The notes under the pieces are model-generated. The model worked only from the letters and a program-made list of their open reading frames with translations. It did not search any database and was not told the origin of the DNA. From Pseudarthrobacter chlorophenolicus A6 (GTDB lineage Bacteria > Actinomycetota > Actinomycetes > Actinomycetales > Micrococcaceae): 64,000 bases of DNA. The DNA lies in the NCBI RefSeq assembly GCF_000022025.1, contig NC_011886.1, forward strand, positions 2,242,980-2,306,979, given 5' to 3'. Each line of letters opens with the position of its first letter. The stretch's first letter is position 1. Made by a program: the position numbers and the translations under genes. Positions 1-9,297 of the stretch are shown one piece after another.

Positions 1-185
1 GCGAGGTCCCGGAAGGTCCCGACGCCGTTGATGCCTCCGCCCACCACCAGCACTTTCGCGTGCGGCCGGAGCCTGAGGTTATGGACGGAATTGCGTTCCG
101 CTGCCGGCTTTGGCGCGGGTGCTGCAGATGGTTGGACAGTTGGATCCTTGGGTCCCAAAACGACTCCCTTGGGCTTTGCGTGCAT
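1..185 (-). CDS. FAD-dependent glycerol-3-phosphate/polyol-phosphate dehydrogenase (GlpD/EryB-like), N-terminus only
   Basis: This partial gene runs off the left edge; only about 61 N-terminal residues are visible. Reading the minus strand from an ATG at 185 gives a 37-residue Pro/Ala-rich leader followed by KVLVVGGGINGVGTFRDLA. That is the beta-alpha-beta FAD-binding start (GGGxxG) of the GlpD oxidoreductase family, which oxidises glycerol-3-phosphate or related polyol phosphates at the membrane. Known of the family: EryB of erythritol catabolism is a GlpD relative and is often controlled by a SorC-type regulator. Here the gene is divergent from exactly such a regulator. Seen: open frame and motif. 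Inferred: substrate and start codon. The long low-complexity leader is unusual, but I see no ATG or GTG closer to the FAD motif. Confidence 0.62.
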   Translation of the reverse strand, partial: MHAKPKGVVLGPKDPTVQPSAAPAPKPAAERNSVHNLRLRPHAKVLVVGGGINGVGTFRDL

Positions 186-258
186 GGTGCGTCCGCGCCG
201 TGGATGCGGCGCTGTATGCACCATTCTTTGGAGTAATGGAAAATGGAGTCAAGCACTA

Positions 259-272
259 TGCACAAATGTGCA
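259..272. promoter_or_regulatory. Perfect inverted repeat TGCACA-AA-TGTGCA, candidate SorC operator
   Basis: A 6-bp perfect inverted repeat with a 2-bp centre lies 13 bp before the chosen ATG of the SorC regulator and 74 bp from the divergent dehydrogenase start. The heptamer TATGCAC occurs at 215-221 and again at 257-263, overlapping the left arm, 42 bp apart (about four helical turns). TGCACAAATG recurs at about 311-320 inside the coding region. Such spacing suits a multimeric sugar-responsive regulator acting on both divergent genes. This is inferred from position and symmetry only. Confidence 0.5.
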
Positions 273-285
273 GATCGGACTGGAA

Positions 286-1260
286 ATGGCCGCCTCCCGG
301 CATGCAGACGCGCTCCGCGCTGCACAAATGTATTACCTGCAGGACCTCACCATGGATGCGATAGCGCGCGAACTCCGGACGTCCCGTTCCACGGTGTCGC
401 GGCTGCTCTCGGCTGCCCGCGACTCCGGCCTGGTGCAGGTGCAGATCCGTAACCCACTCGATACCGGCCCCGAGCTGGAGGGCATGATCCGCAGGCGGTT
501 CAACGTCGACGTCCATGTGGTCCCTGTCCTGGAAACGCTGAACGAAGCGGAAACCCTTGACCGCGTAGCCATCCAGGCTGCGCGCACCATTGGTCCGCTG
601 GTGGACTCCAACGCCATCATCGGGGTCGCCTGGGGATCCACCCTTAGCGCCGTAAGCCGGCACCTGACCAGGAAGATCACGCATGACAGCGTCATCGTGC
701 AACTGAACGGCGCGGGCAACATGCACACCACCGGCATAACGTACGCCAGCGACATCATGCGCAGGTTCGGCAGCGCCTACGGTGCCCGCGTGGAGCAGTT
801 CCCGGTACCCGCCTTCTTCGACCATGCCGCCACCAAGACCGCCATGTGGAATGAACGCAGCGTGCAGCGCATCCTCGAGCTGCAGGCCAAAATGAGCATC
901 GCCATCTTCGGTGTGGGCTCCGTCAACGCCGACTACCCCAGCCACGTCTATGCGGGCGGCTACCTCGATGAAGCCGACCTCAACATCCTCGCAACGTCCG
1001 ACGTGGTGGGCGACGTGGCCACGGTGTTCTTCCGCAGTGACGGCTCCTCCGACGGGATCATCCTGAACGAACGCTCCACGGGGCCGGGCCTCGCCCAGCT
1101 CAGACAGGTCCGCCGAAGGATCTGCGTGGTGTCCGGAGTGTCCAAGATCAACGGCCTGCGCGGCGCCCTGGCAGCCAACCTGGCCACAGACCTGATCCTG
1201 GATGAGGCCACCGCGCGCCGCCTGGTGGATTTCGAAAGCCTGGCCCCGCGCAATGGGTAG
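286..1260 (+). CDS. SorC/DeoR-family sugar-binding transcriptional regulator
   Basis: The 324-residue protein has an N-terminal helix-turn-helix (about residues 17-45; motif MDAIARELRTSRSTVSRLL) followed by the SorC effector domain. Typical SorC features are IIGVAWGSTLSAVSRHL and the C-terminal SGVSKINGLRGALAANLATD stretch that senses phosphorylated sugars or polyols. I chose the ATG at 286 because it gives the usual family length; an in-frame GTG at 268 is the alternative, and a longer frame from 28 would only add non-homologous sequence. The gene is divergent from a GlpD-like dehydrogenase and 10 bp upstream of an aldo/keto reductase, so it probably regulates polyol or sugar use locally. 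The inverted repeat just before the start suggests autoregulation. The effector is unknown. Confidence 0.88.
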   Translation: MAASRHADALRAAQMYYLQDLTMDAIARELRTSRSTVSRLLSAARDSGLVQVQIRNPLDTGPELEGMIRRRFNVDVHVVPVLETLNEAETLDRVAIQAARTIGPLVDSNAIIGVAWGSTLSAVSRHLTRKITHDSVIVQLNGAGNMHTTGITYASDIMRRFGSAYGARVEQFPVPAFFDHAATKTAMWNERSVQRILELQAKMSIAIFGVGSVNADYPSHVYAGGYLDEADLNILATSDVVGDVATVFFRSDGSSDGIILNERSTGPGLAQLRQVRRRICVVSGVSKINGLRGALAANLATDLILDEATARRLVDFESLAPRNG

Positions 1261-1270
1261 AGTCGGAACC

Positions 1271-2146
1271 ATGAAAACCTCACCGCGGCTGAGCCTGAAC
1301 AACGGCGTGCTGATCAACCAGCTCGGGTTCGGGCTCTACAAGGTGCCCCCCGCCGACGCCGCAGGGCTGGTACAGACCGCGCTCGCCGCCGGCTACCGCC
1401 ACTTTGATACAGCTGCCATGTACGGCAACGAAACAGGCGTGGCCCGGGGCATCAGCGCCCAGCTCGGCTCCCCGTCCGCGGGAACCGGCGGAGGATCCGG
1501 GGAACTGTTTCCGGGGATCTCCCGGGAAGACATCTTCGTCACCACGAAACTCTGGAACGATCACCATGGCTACGACGCAGCGCTGCGCGCCTTCGACGAC
1601 TCCATGGTCAACCTGGGCCTGGACTACGTGGACCTTTACCTCATCCACTGGCCCTGCCCGCGCAAGAGTCTCTTTCCGGAAACCTACCGTGCCCTCGAAA
1701 CTCTGTACCGCGAAGGCAGGGTGCGGGCCATCGGCGTCAGCAACTTCCAACCGGCCCACCTGGACCGGCTCCTGCAGACGGCCGAAGTGGTGCCCGCCGT
1801 CAACCAGATCGAACTCCACCCCTGGCTCCAGCAGGAGGAACTCCGCCGCAAGCACACGGAACTCGGCATCCTGACCGAAGCATGGAGCCCCCTGGGCCGC
1901 GGCCAGGTCCTCGCCGATCCCGTCATCCAGGCGTGCGCTGCCGAGCACCGGCGGACCCCGGCGCAGGTCATCCTCCGCTGGCACATGCAACTGGGCCACG
2001 TCGCCATCCCGAAGGCCAGCTCCGAGGCACGCATCCGGGAGAACCTTGATGTCTTCGGGTTTGAGCTGTCACCCAGGGACATGGCGGCGCTCGCAGGCCT
2101 GGACCGCGGGCACCGGACCGGCTCCCACCCGGATAACGTCAACTAG
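1271..2146 (+). CDS. Aldo/keto reductase (2,5-diketo-D-gluconate reductase-like)
   Basis: A NADPH-dependent (beta/alpha)8 oxidoreductase of 291 residues. The AKR catalytic tetrad is visible: Asp in YRHFDTAAMYGNE, Tyr in the same segment, Lys in TTKLWNDHHG, and His in YLIHWPCP. The NADP-binding C-terminal half contains AIPKASSEARIRENLDVF, where Lys and Arg contact the 2'-phosphate. The ATG at 1271 follows the SorC stop by 10 bp and begins the canonical MKTSPRLSLNNGV. The frame extends upstream to 1202 but overlaps the regulator. Likely cotranscribed with the regulator, hydrolase and glycosyltransferase. The physiological aldehyde or ketose substrate cannot be read from the sequence. Confidence 0.9.
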   Translation: MKTSPRLSLNNGVLINQLGFGLYKVPPADAAGLVQTALAAGYRHFDTAAMYGNETGVARGISAQLGSPSAGTGGGSGELFPGISREDIFVTTKLWNDHHGYDAALRAFDDSMVNLGLDYVDLYLIHWPCPRKSLFPETYRALETLYREGRVRAIGVSNFQPAHLDRLLQTAEVVPAVNQIELHPWLQQEELRRKHTELGILTEAWSPLGRGQVLADPVIQACAAEHRRTPAQVILRWHMQLGHVAIPKASSEARIRENLDVFGFELSPRDMAALAGLDRGHRTGSHPDNVN

Positions 2147-2154
2147 GACCGCCC

Positions 2155-3081
2155 ATGAACACAACACACCCCGGCTCCGGCACGCCCGGCTTCATCAGCG
2201 CGGACCTGGCAGCCCGCACCACCGCGAGGACGATGGACCTGGACGGCGCGTCCGTTGCCTACTGGACCTACGAGCCGGTGCAGGTGCAGCCCGGAACGCG
2301 TACCATCCTGGTCATCCACGGATTCCGCGGCGACCACCACGGACTCCTGCGGGTTGCCGACGAGCTCCCCGACATGAGGATCATCATGCCGGACCTGCCC
2401 GGCTTCGGCAGTTCCGCGGCCTTCCCGTCCGGGGCCCACTCGGTGGAACAGTATGGCGGGTTCATCACAGCGTTCATGGAGGCACTGTCCCTCGGGCCGG
2501 ATACCGTTCTGCTGGGGCACTCGTTCGGATCCATCGTCGCCTCGCACTTCGCCGCCCGCCACCCGGGGGCCGTGAACCCGCTCATCCTGGTCAATCCCAT
2601 CGCTGCCCCGGCTCTTGAAGGTCCCAAAGGAATCATGACCAGGCTGGCGGTCCTCTACTACCGGATGGCCGCCCACCTTCCCAACAGGGCCGGCCAGGCG
2701 CTGCTCCGCAACCCGCTGATTGTCCGGATCATGAGTGAAACCATGGCCAAGACCGGGGACAGGGAGCTCCGCGCCTTCATCCACGGCCAGCACCACGCCT
2801 ACTTCAGTTCCTTCGCGGACAGGGACAGCCTGCTGGAGTCCTTCACGGCCTCGGTCAGCCACCACGTCAGCGAAGTGGCCGCCGGCCTGAAACTTCCCGT
2901 ACTGCTGATCGCCGGGGAAAAAGACGAGATTGCCACCCTGCCGGACCAGCACAAACTCCTGGCGCTCCTGCCTGACGGGGAACTCAAAGTGATCCCCGGC
3001 GTCGGGCACCTGATCCACTACGAGACGCCGGAACCGGCCGCCCGCCATATCCGAACCTTCCTGAAGGACCACCCCGCGTGA
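2155..3081 (+). CDS. Alpha/beta-fold hydrolase
   Basis: A 308-residue alpha/beta hydrolase. The oxyanion region is VIHGFRGDHHG, the nucleophile elbow is GHSFGS (Ser nucleophile), the likely acid is Asp in AGEKDEIATLP, and the catalytic His is in GVGHLIHYE. There is no signal peptide, so it is presumably cytosolic. It starts 8 bp after the aldo/keto reductase stop and its stop overlaps the glycosyltransferase start by 4 bp (GTGA), which indicates translational coupling. The lid region (about residues 150-220) is helical and does not suggest a substrate to me. The pairing with a GT4 enzyme hints at acyl or ester chemistry on a glycoconjugate, but that is inference only. Confidence 0.88.
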   Translation: MNTTHPGSGTPGFISADLAARTTARTMDLDGASVAYWTYEPVQVQPGTRTILVIHGFRGDHHGLLRVADELPDMRIIMPDLPGFGSSAAFPSGAHSVEQYGGFITAFMEALSLGPDTVLLGHSFGSIVASHFAARHPGAVNPLILVNPIAAPALEGPKGIMTRLAVLYYRMAAHLPNRAGQALLRNPLIVRIMSETMAKTGDRELRAFIHGQHHAYFSSFADRDSLLESFTASVSHHVSEVAAGLKLPVLLIAGEKDEIATLPDQHKLLALLPDGELKVIPGVGHLIHYETPEPAARHIRTFLKDHPA

Positions 3082-4154
3082 AGATCGTCATCGACGCCCG
3101 CTTTACCCGTACCGACCACCATGACGGCATCAGCCGCTACGGCGCCAGCCTGATAGCGGCCACGGCGAAGATCGCAGACGTCAGCATGCTGATATCGGAC
3201 AAACGGCAACTGGCCTTACTGCCGGACGTTCCCTACACCCTCATCAACAGTCCGCTCTCGCCGCTGGAACTGTTCGTCGCGCGCAAGGTGAATCCGCTCA
3301 ACGCCGATGTGGTGGTCTGTCCCATGCAGACCATGGGAACCTGGGGACGCAAGTACGGACTGGTGCTGACGCTGCACGACCTGATCTACTACGAACACCC
3401 CGCTCCGCCCGGGTTCCTCCCCGCGCCGGTGCGGCTGCTGTGGCGGCTTTACCACAAGGCCTACTGGCCTCAGCGGGTGCTCCTCAACCGGGCCGACACC
3501 GTGGCCACCATCAGCCGGACCACGGAAGCCCTGATCGCCAAGTACCGGCTGACCCGGCGCCCGGTGCGGATCATCAGCAACGCGCCCCAGCCTGCGCAGG
3601 AACCCCGCAGCCCCGGGGACGGCGCCGAAAAGACCATCGTCTACATGGGTTCATTCATGCCCTACAAGAACGTGGAAACGATGCTGGCCGGGATGGCCGG
3701 CCTGCCAGGTTACACCCTGCACCTGCTGAGCCGGATCACGCCCGAGCGGCGGGCAGAGCTGGAACTGCTGGTCCCGGCCGGAGCCTCCGTGGTCTTCCAC
3801 AACGGGGTGACGGACGCGGAGTACGACTCATACCTGCGTACGGCGACTGCCCTGGTGAGCCTGTCCCGCGCCGAAGGCTACGGCCTTCCGCTCGTGGAAG
3901 CCATGGCTTTGGGGACACCCGTGGTTGCCAGCGACATTCCGATCTTCCGGGAAGTGGGCGGCGACGCTGCCACCTACGTCGATCCCGCTTCGCCCTCCCA
4001 GTTCTCGGCGGCCGTGGCCCGCCTGCAGGATGACGAACACTGGCAGGAGATCTCCCGGCTGTCCGTCATCCGCGCCAACGAATTCACCTGGGACGAATCA
4101 GCGCGCCAGCTGATGGACGCGGCCCGTGAAATCGTGGCGAAACGGCGCCGGTAG
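3078..4154 (+). CDS. GT4-family glycosyltransferase (GT-B fold)
   Basis: A 358-residue retaining glycosyltransferase. The N-terminal half begins MKIVIDARFTRTDHHDGISRYG with the glycine-rich acceptor-side loop. The C-terminal half carries YMGSFMPYKNVETML and the nucleotide-sugar-binding EGYGLPLVEAMALGTPVVAS, which is the E-x7-E signature of GT4. It starts with GTG overlapping the hydrolase stop by 4 bp. No transmembrane segment is evident. The closest functional theme is mannosyl- or rhamnosyl-transferases acting on lipids or cell-surface glycans; donor and acceptor are not determinable here. It ends 27 bp before the convergent priA stop, and no terminator hairpin is evident between them. Confidence 0.88.
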   Translation: MKIVIDARFTRTDHHDGISRYGASLIAATAKIADVSMLISDKRQLALLPDVPYTLINSPLSPLELFVARKVNPLNADVVVCPMQTMGTWGRKYGLVLTLHDLIYYEHPAPPGFLPAPVRLLWRLYHKAYWPQRVLLNRADTVATISRTTEALIAKYRLTRRPVRIISNAPQPAQEPRSPGDGAEKTIVYMGSFMPYKNVETMLAGMAGLPGYTLHLLSRITPERRAELELLVPAGASVVFHNGVTDAEYDSYLRTATALVSLSRAEGYGLPLVEAMALGTPVVASDIPIFREVGGDAATYVDPASPSQFSAAVARLQDDEHWQEISRLSVIRANEFTWDESARQLMDAAREIVAKRRR

Positions 4155-4181
4155 CAACCTCCCGCCGCGGAGCCACCTCTG

Positions 4182-6308
4182 CTAGAGGACGTCCACGCCG
4201 TCAAGGCGGAGCTGGAAGGGATCGAAGGCCCGTTTGGCAGCGACCGCAGAGCGCGTAGCGCGCAGGACACGGACGACCGCGGCGGCCTGGCTGTAGCCGA
4301 AGAACAGCAGGGTCCGGACGTCCTCGCCGGAGCGGCCCGCTGCCGGAGGTCCGGCCAGCAGTACCGGGGCAGGACCTGCCAGGCGCAGGTGGATGCCGGA
4401 GCCCGCCAGGTCTGCCGAGACTGCCCCGGTGAAGTGTTCGACGGCGGCACGCGGGCCGGTAACGGACGCGATCCGGACGGACGGGGGAAGCTGGAGTTCC
4501 GCCCGCAGCGACAATTCCCGCTGGGCGTAGCCCGCCGGATCCCAGCGCAGTAGTGCACCCACCGCAGCCGTGTCCCCTGCAGTAATGACGGCCAGTCCGC
4601 GCTCGGATGCGGGACGAACCAGGGCTGCGGCGTTGAACCACCGCCGGACGGTGTCCTCGCCGGCGCGGAGGGTTTCGCGGCGAAGCAACGAATCACCATC
4701 CAGCAGCAGTGCTGCGGCGTAGCCTCCCTCGGCCACCGGTTCAGCTCCCACAGTGGCCACCACCAGTGCCTTGCCGGAGCCGACTGCGGCCTTCACATGA
4801 TCGCCGGAGGAGGTCACCACCGTGGTGCCGGGAAAGGCACGGCCCAGCTCCTCCGCCGTCCGCAGCACGCCAGTGGCGCCCTTGCGAAGCCGTCGCCCGG
4901 TGCAATGCACGCACCGCCAGTCCGGTGCCGGCGTGGAACACCAGCGGCACTGCGGAATGGCCGAGCTTCCGCCCAGGGCCAGCGGCCCCTGGCAGGTGCC
5001 GCACCGTGCAGGTTCGCGGCACGAATCGCATACCAGTGACGGTGCATAGCCGGCCCGTGCCACCTGGATCAGGACTGGCCCCCGTTCGAGTCCTTCCTTG
5101 GCGGCCCGCCACGCGGCACCGGGGAGGCGTGCGATCCGTGCGAGGGGGTCGCGTTCCTGTTCGAAGCTGTCCGCGGTATTGAGGACCCGCGGTACCGTGC
5201 GCCTGACAGCCTGCCGGTCAGGTTCGACGGGCAGGGCCCAGCCGGCGTCAACCAGCCTCTGCACCTCGGTACTCCGGGCATGGCCGGCGAGGAGGCAGGC
5301 CGTACCTTCCTGTTCGGCGCGCAGGAGCAGAACCTCGCGGGTGTGGGCGTACGGGGCGCGCTGATCAATGTGGAGATCGTCGCCGTCGTCCCAGCAAGCC
5401 ACCAGGCCCAGGTTGGCCACCGGCGCGAACGCTGCCGATCTGGTGCCGATGGCAACCCGGGCAGTGCCGGCCAGGAGCCGCAGGAAGTTCCGGTACCGCG
5501 GTGTGGGCCCGTCGTCGGCCGTGAGCCTGGCTACCGCCTCCGCCGGAATCAGTGCCGTGAGCGCCTGCTCCAGCCGGTCCAGGTCGCGGTAGTCCGGTAC
5601 CACCACCACTGCTCCGCGCCCGGCGGCATACGTGGCGGCCACGGCCTCTGCCAGCAGCTGGGGCCAGCCGGACGGGCCGTAGCCCTGAAGCGGGTTGATG
5701 ACGGCGCGGGGGGATCCTCCGGCCGAGAGGTGGCGGAGGAAAGCGACACCGTTGCGGTAGCCGGCCCAAGATGCGCCGGACGCGCTGTTCCCGTCTTCAC
5801 CGCCTGCCGGCACGGGCGCGGCCTCCCCGGAACCGGAAAGATGCTCCTTTTCCAGCCTCGCCATGCGTGGCGGCACCGCAAGCCGAAGGACGTCGCTGAC
5901 CGTTCCGGCATACCGGGCTGCAACGGCGTTGGCGAGCTCTGCCACAGCCGGGGTGAGCACGGGCACCGGGGAGACCACCTTCGCCAGCGGCACCAGCGTG
6001 TGGCCGGCGTCGGAAACGGAAATCCTGTCCATCAGGAAACCGTTGAGCTGTTGGCCGTTGAAGGGCACCTTGACGCGGACACCGGGCTTGGCTTCGGCGT
6101 CCACGGCTGCGGGGACGGCGTAGTCGAAGGGCCGGTCGAGGTGCGGCAGGGAGGATTCCACCAGGACCCGTGCCACCGGCAGGTGTTCTGCCAGGGGTAT
6201 GCCCACCGTTTGGGTGCTGGCAGGGAAGCCCTGCAACAGCGAGGGCTGGACCGGCTCGCCGCCCGGAACGGAGGGAACCAGGGCGGCCTGTGCGGAGTCC
6301 TTGGCCAT
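4182..6308 (-). CDS. priA: Primosomal protein N' (PriA), actinobacterial helicase-degenerate form
   Basis: PriA recognises stalled forks and helps reload the replisome. This 708-residue protein keeps the N-terminal 3'-DNA-binding domain (about 40-130; motif FDYAVPAAVDAEAKPGVRV) and the zinc-binding module with paired cysteines (CDSCREPARCGTCQG, then CRWCSTPAPDWRCVHC). The helicase core has lost its key residues: no GxGKT Walker A is present where INPLQGYGPSG stands, and the DEEH box reads CWDDGDDLH. Such degeneration is characteristic of actinobacterial PriA, so it probably acts as a structural or loading factor and not as a motor. The start ATG is preceded by GGAGGT. It lies downstream of metK, as in related genomes. 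Confidence 0.93.
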   Translation of the reverse strand: MAKDSAQAALVPSVPGGEPVQPSLLQGFPASTQTVGIPLAEHLPVARVLVESSLPHLDRPFDYAVPAAVDAEAKPGVRVKVPFNGQQLNGFLMDRISVSDAGHTLVPLAKVVSPVPVLTPAVAELANAVAARYAGTVSDVLRLAVPPRMARLEKEHLSGSGEAAPVPAGGEDGNSASGASWAGYRNGVAFLRHLSAGGSPRAVINPLQGYGPSGWPQLLAEAVAATYAAGRGAVVVVPDYRDLDRLEQALTALIPAEAVARLTADDGPTPRYRNFLRLLAGTARVAIGTRSAAFAPVANLGLVACWDDGDDLHIDQRAPYAHTREVLLLRAEQEGTACLLAGHARSTEVQRLVDAGWALPVEPDRQAVRRTVPRVLNTADSFEQERDPLARIARLPGAAWRAAKEGLERGPVLIQVARAGYAPSLVCDSCREPARCGTCQGPLALGGSSAIPQCRWCSTPAPDWRCVHCTGRRLRKGATGVLRTAEELGRAFPGTTVVTSSGDHVKAAVGSGKALVVATVGAEPVAEGGYAAALLLDGDSLLRRETLRAGEDTVRRWFNAAALVRPASERGLAVITAGDTAAVGALLRWDPAGYAQRELSLRAELQLPPSVRIASVTGPRAAVEHFTGAVSADLAGSGIHLRLAGPAPVLLAGPPAAGRSGEDVRTLLFFGYSQAAAVVRVLRATRSAVAAKRAFDPFQLRLDGVDVL

Positions 6309-6414
6309 GGCGGCTACCTCCGTTCAGCTCCCGGGCGGAAAAGGCCAGCCAACCACGGCGCACCGACATCCGCGCAGCAAGTGCACGGCGGCGCGGTGCA
6401 CCGCAGCCTGGAGG

Positions 6415-7650
<1,236 letters not shown>

Positions 7651-7656
7651 TCAACT

Positions 7657-7662
7657 ACCTTA
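7657..7662 (-). promoter_or_regulatory. Possible leaderless -10 box (TAAGGT) for metK
   Basis: TAAGGT on the minus strand is separated by 6 nt from the metK GTG, the geometry of a leaderless transcript in actinobacteria. I see no convincing -35 at 16-18 bp. The same bases contain AAGG at Shine-Dalgarno distance, so the two readings cannot be separated by eye. Confidence 0.3.
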
Positions 7663-7708
7663 CTGGTTGGATCACGCGCGGCCGTCAGGGGACGTCGCGG
7701 GATGTCAC

Positions 7709-7732
7709 GGTACTAAGCAAACGTGGTACTAA
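7709..7732. repeat. Two direct GGTACTAA repeats upstream of metK
   Basis: The octamer GGTACTAA occurs at 7709-7716 and 7725-7732, a 16-bp period. Both are in the 87-bp gap between the coaBC stop and the metK start. On the minus (metK) strand they read TTAGTACC. Possible tandem regulator site upstream of the metK promoter; no known regulator is assigned. Confidence 0.4.
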
Positions 7733-7737
7733 ACACG

Positions 7738-8985
7738 TCAGGCCCGGTGCGACACCTGGTTCAGTTCGAAACCGATGCGGCTGATGATCGCCGCGGAAAC
7801 GTCTGCCTTGGTGCCGGAGGCCTCCTGGGGTTCGGAGCCGGAACGGGCCAGGATGACCACCGAGTTGGTGTCCTTACCGAAGACCTTGTCCGAGCCGACA
7901 TGGTTGACCACCAGCAGGTCGCAGCCCTTGCGCTGGAGTTTGGCCTCCGCGTAGGCACGGACATCGCCGTGTTCGTCACCCGTTTCGGCAGCAAAGCCCA
8001 CAATGAGCTGGCGGTCAGCCGCAGGCCCGGTGACGCCCTGGTTTCGGCGCTCGACGAGCTCCTGCAGGATGTCCGGGTTGCGGACCAGGGTGATGACGGG
8101 ATCTGCAGTGTCGTCGCGTTTCTTGATTTTGGTGTCCGAAATTTCCGCGGGGCGGAAGTCTGCCACAGCGGCGGACATGATGACGACGTCGGAATCAGCG
8201 GCGGCCGCCAGTGCGGCTTCGCGCAGCTGCAGGGCAGTTTCGACGTTGACCACTTCGACGCCCGGGGGCGGCGGAACTTCCATGTGCGCTGCGAGCAGCC
8301 GTACGGTTGCGCCGGCGTTCCGTGCGGCGATGGCCAGGGCAACGCCCTGCTTGCCGGAGGACCGGTTGCCCAGGAAGCGGACGGGGTCCAGCGGTTCGCG
8401 CGTTCCGCCGGCGCTGATGGTGACGGTCTTGCCTGCCAGCGGAAGCTGGAAGTCGGTTTGTCCGTGGACCAGGGCCATGGCGGCGTCGAAGATGGCGTCA
8501 GGTTCGGGCAGCCGTCCCGGCCCGGAATCGGAGCCCGTGAGCCTGCCGGAAGCCGGCTCCAGTACCGCCGCACCGCGTCCGCGGAGGGTTTCCACGTTGG
8601 CGCGCGTTGCGGGATGCTGCCACATCTCGGTGTGCATGGCGGGCGCGAAGAGCACGGGGCCGTGGGCCATCAGCAACGTGTTGGTGAGGAGGTCACCGGC
8701 CTGGCCCGTGGCCGCTTTGGCCAAGAGGTCGGCCGTGGCCGGGGCGATGACCACGAGGTCTGCCTCGTGGCCCAGCCGGACGTGGTTGACCTGGTGGACG
8801 TCGTCGAAGACGCTGTTGCTCACGGGGTTGCCGGAGAGTGCCTCCCAGGTGGCAGTCCCGACGAAGCGGGTTGCCGCCTCAGTGGGGATGACCGTGACAT
8901 CGTGGCCGGCTTCAGTAAAAAGCCGGAGGAGCGATGCCACCTTGTAGGCGGCTATCCCTCCCCCGACTCCGAGGACTATGCGCAC
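7738..8985 (-). CDS. coaBC: Bifunctional phosphopantothenoylcysteine decarboxylase / phosphopantothenate-cysteine ligase
   Basis: Two consecutive steps of coenzyme A synthesis in one 415-residue chain. The N-terminal CoaC flavoprotein domain starts VLGVGGGIAAYK, with the active-site His region VNHVRLGHEADLVVIAPATA. The C-terminal CoaB ligase domain has TISAGGTREPLDPVRFLGN and SAAVADFRP. The CoaC substrate-loop motif usually written PAMN reads PAMH here, and the Cys of the flexible flap is not in the expected SGRLxCG context (SGRLTGSDSGPGR is found). I recall this variant as common in actinobacteria. It follows rpoZ by 36 bp and is probably in the gmk-rpoZ transcription unit. Confidence 0.96.
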   Translation of the reverse strand: MRIVLGVGGGIAAYKVASLLRLFTEAGHDVTVIPTEAATRFVGTATWEALSGNPVSNSVFDDVHQVNHVRLGHEADLVVIAPATADLLAKAATGQAGDLLTNTLLMAHGPVLFAPAMHTEMWQHPATRANVETLRGRGAAVLEPASGRLTGSDSGPGRLPEPDAIFDAAMALVHGQTDFQLPLAGKTVTISAGGTREPLDPVRFLGNRSSGKQGVALAIAARNAGATVRLLAAHMEVPPPPGVEVVNVETALQLREAALAAAADSDVVIMSAAVADFRPAEISDTKIKKRDDTADPVITLVRNPDILQELVERRNQGVTGPAADRQLIVGFAAETGDEHGDVRAYAEAKLQRKGCDLLVVNHVGSDKVFGKDTNSVVILARSGSEPQEASGTKADVSAAIISRIGFELNQVSHRA

Positions 8986-9021
8986 GTGACCTCCGTCAGC
9001 AGCACGTCATGCGGCAGGTTG

Positions 9022-9282
9022 TTACTCTGCGGCTTCGATCGGTGTGGATACCAGCTTGCCCTCGTTGATCTCGCGCAGCGCGATGGAGAGGGACTTCTCG
9101 TTCAGCTTGGTGTCTACCAGGGGGCCAACGTACTCGAAGAGTCCCTCGTGAAGCTGGGCGTAGTAGGCGTTGATCTGACGAGCGCGCTTGGCACCGAAAA
9201 TCACCAGGCCGTACTTGGAGTCGGCTGCCTCGAGCAGCGAGTCGATCGGCGGGTTAATGATGCCTTCAAGGTTCGTGGACAC
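9022..9282 (-). CDS. rpoZ: DNA-directed RNA polymerase omega subunit
   Basis: An 86-residue omega subunit that clamps the beta' C-terminus during RNA polymerase assembly. The conserved block [18 protein letters not shown] covers the omega fold core, and the acidic C-terminal helix follows. The N-terminus includes [19 protein letters not shown], typical of actinobacterial omega. It sits 15 bp downstream of gmk and 36 bp upstream of coaBC, the usual actinobacterial order, so the three are probably cotranscribed. Confidence 0.96.
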   Translation of the reverse strand: MSTNLEGIINPPIDSLLEAADSKYGLVIFGAKRARQINAYYAQLHEGLFEYVGPLVDTKLNEKSLSIALREINEGKLVSTPIEAAE

Positions 9283-9297
9283 GAATTCTCCAAAATT

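Noticed and set aside
7651..7737. SAM riboswitch upstream of metK
   Set aside because: The gap is only 87 bp and I see neither a SAM-I or SAM-II core nor a terminator/antiterminator pair.
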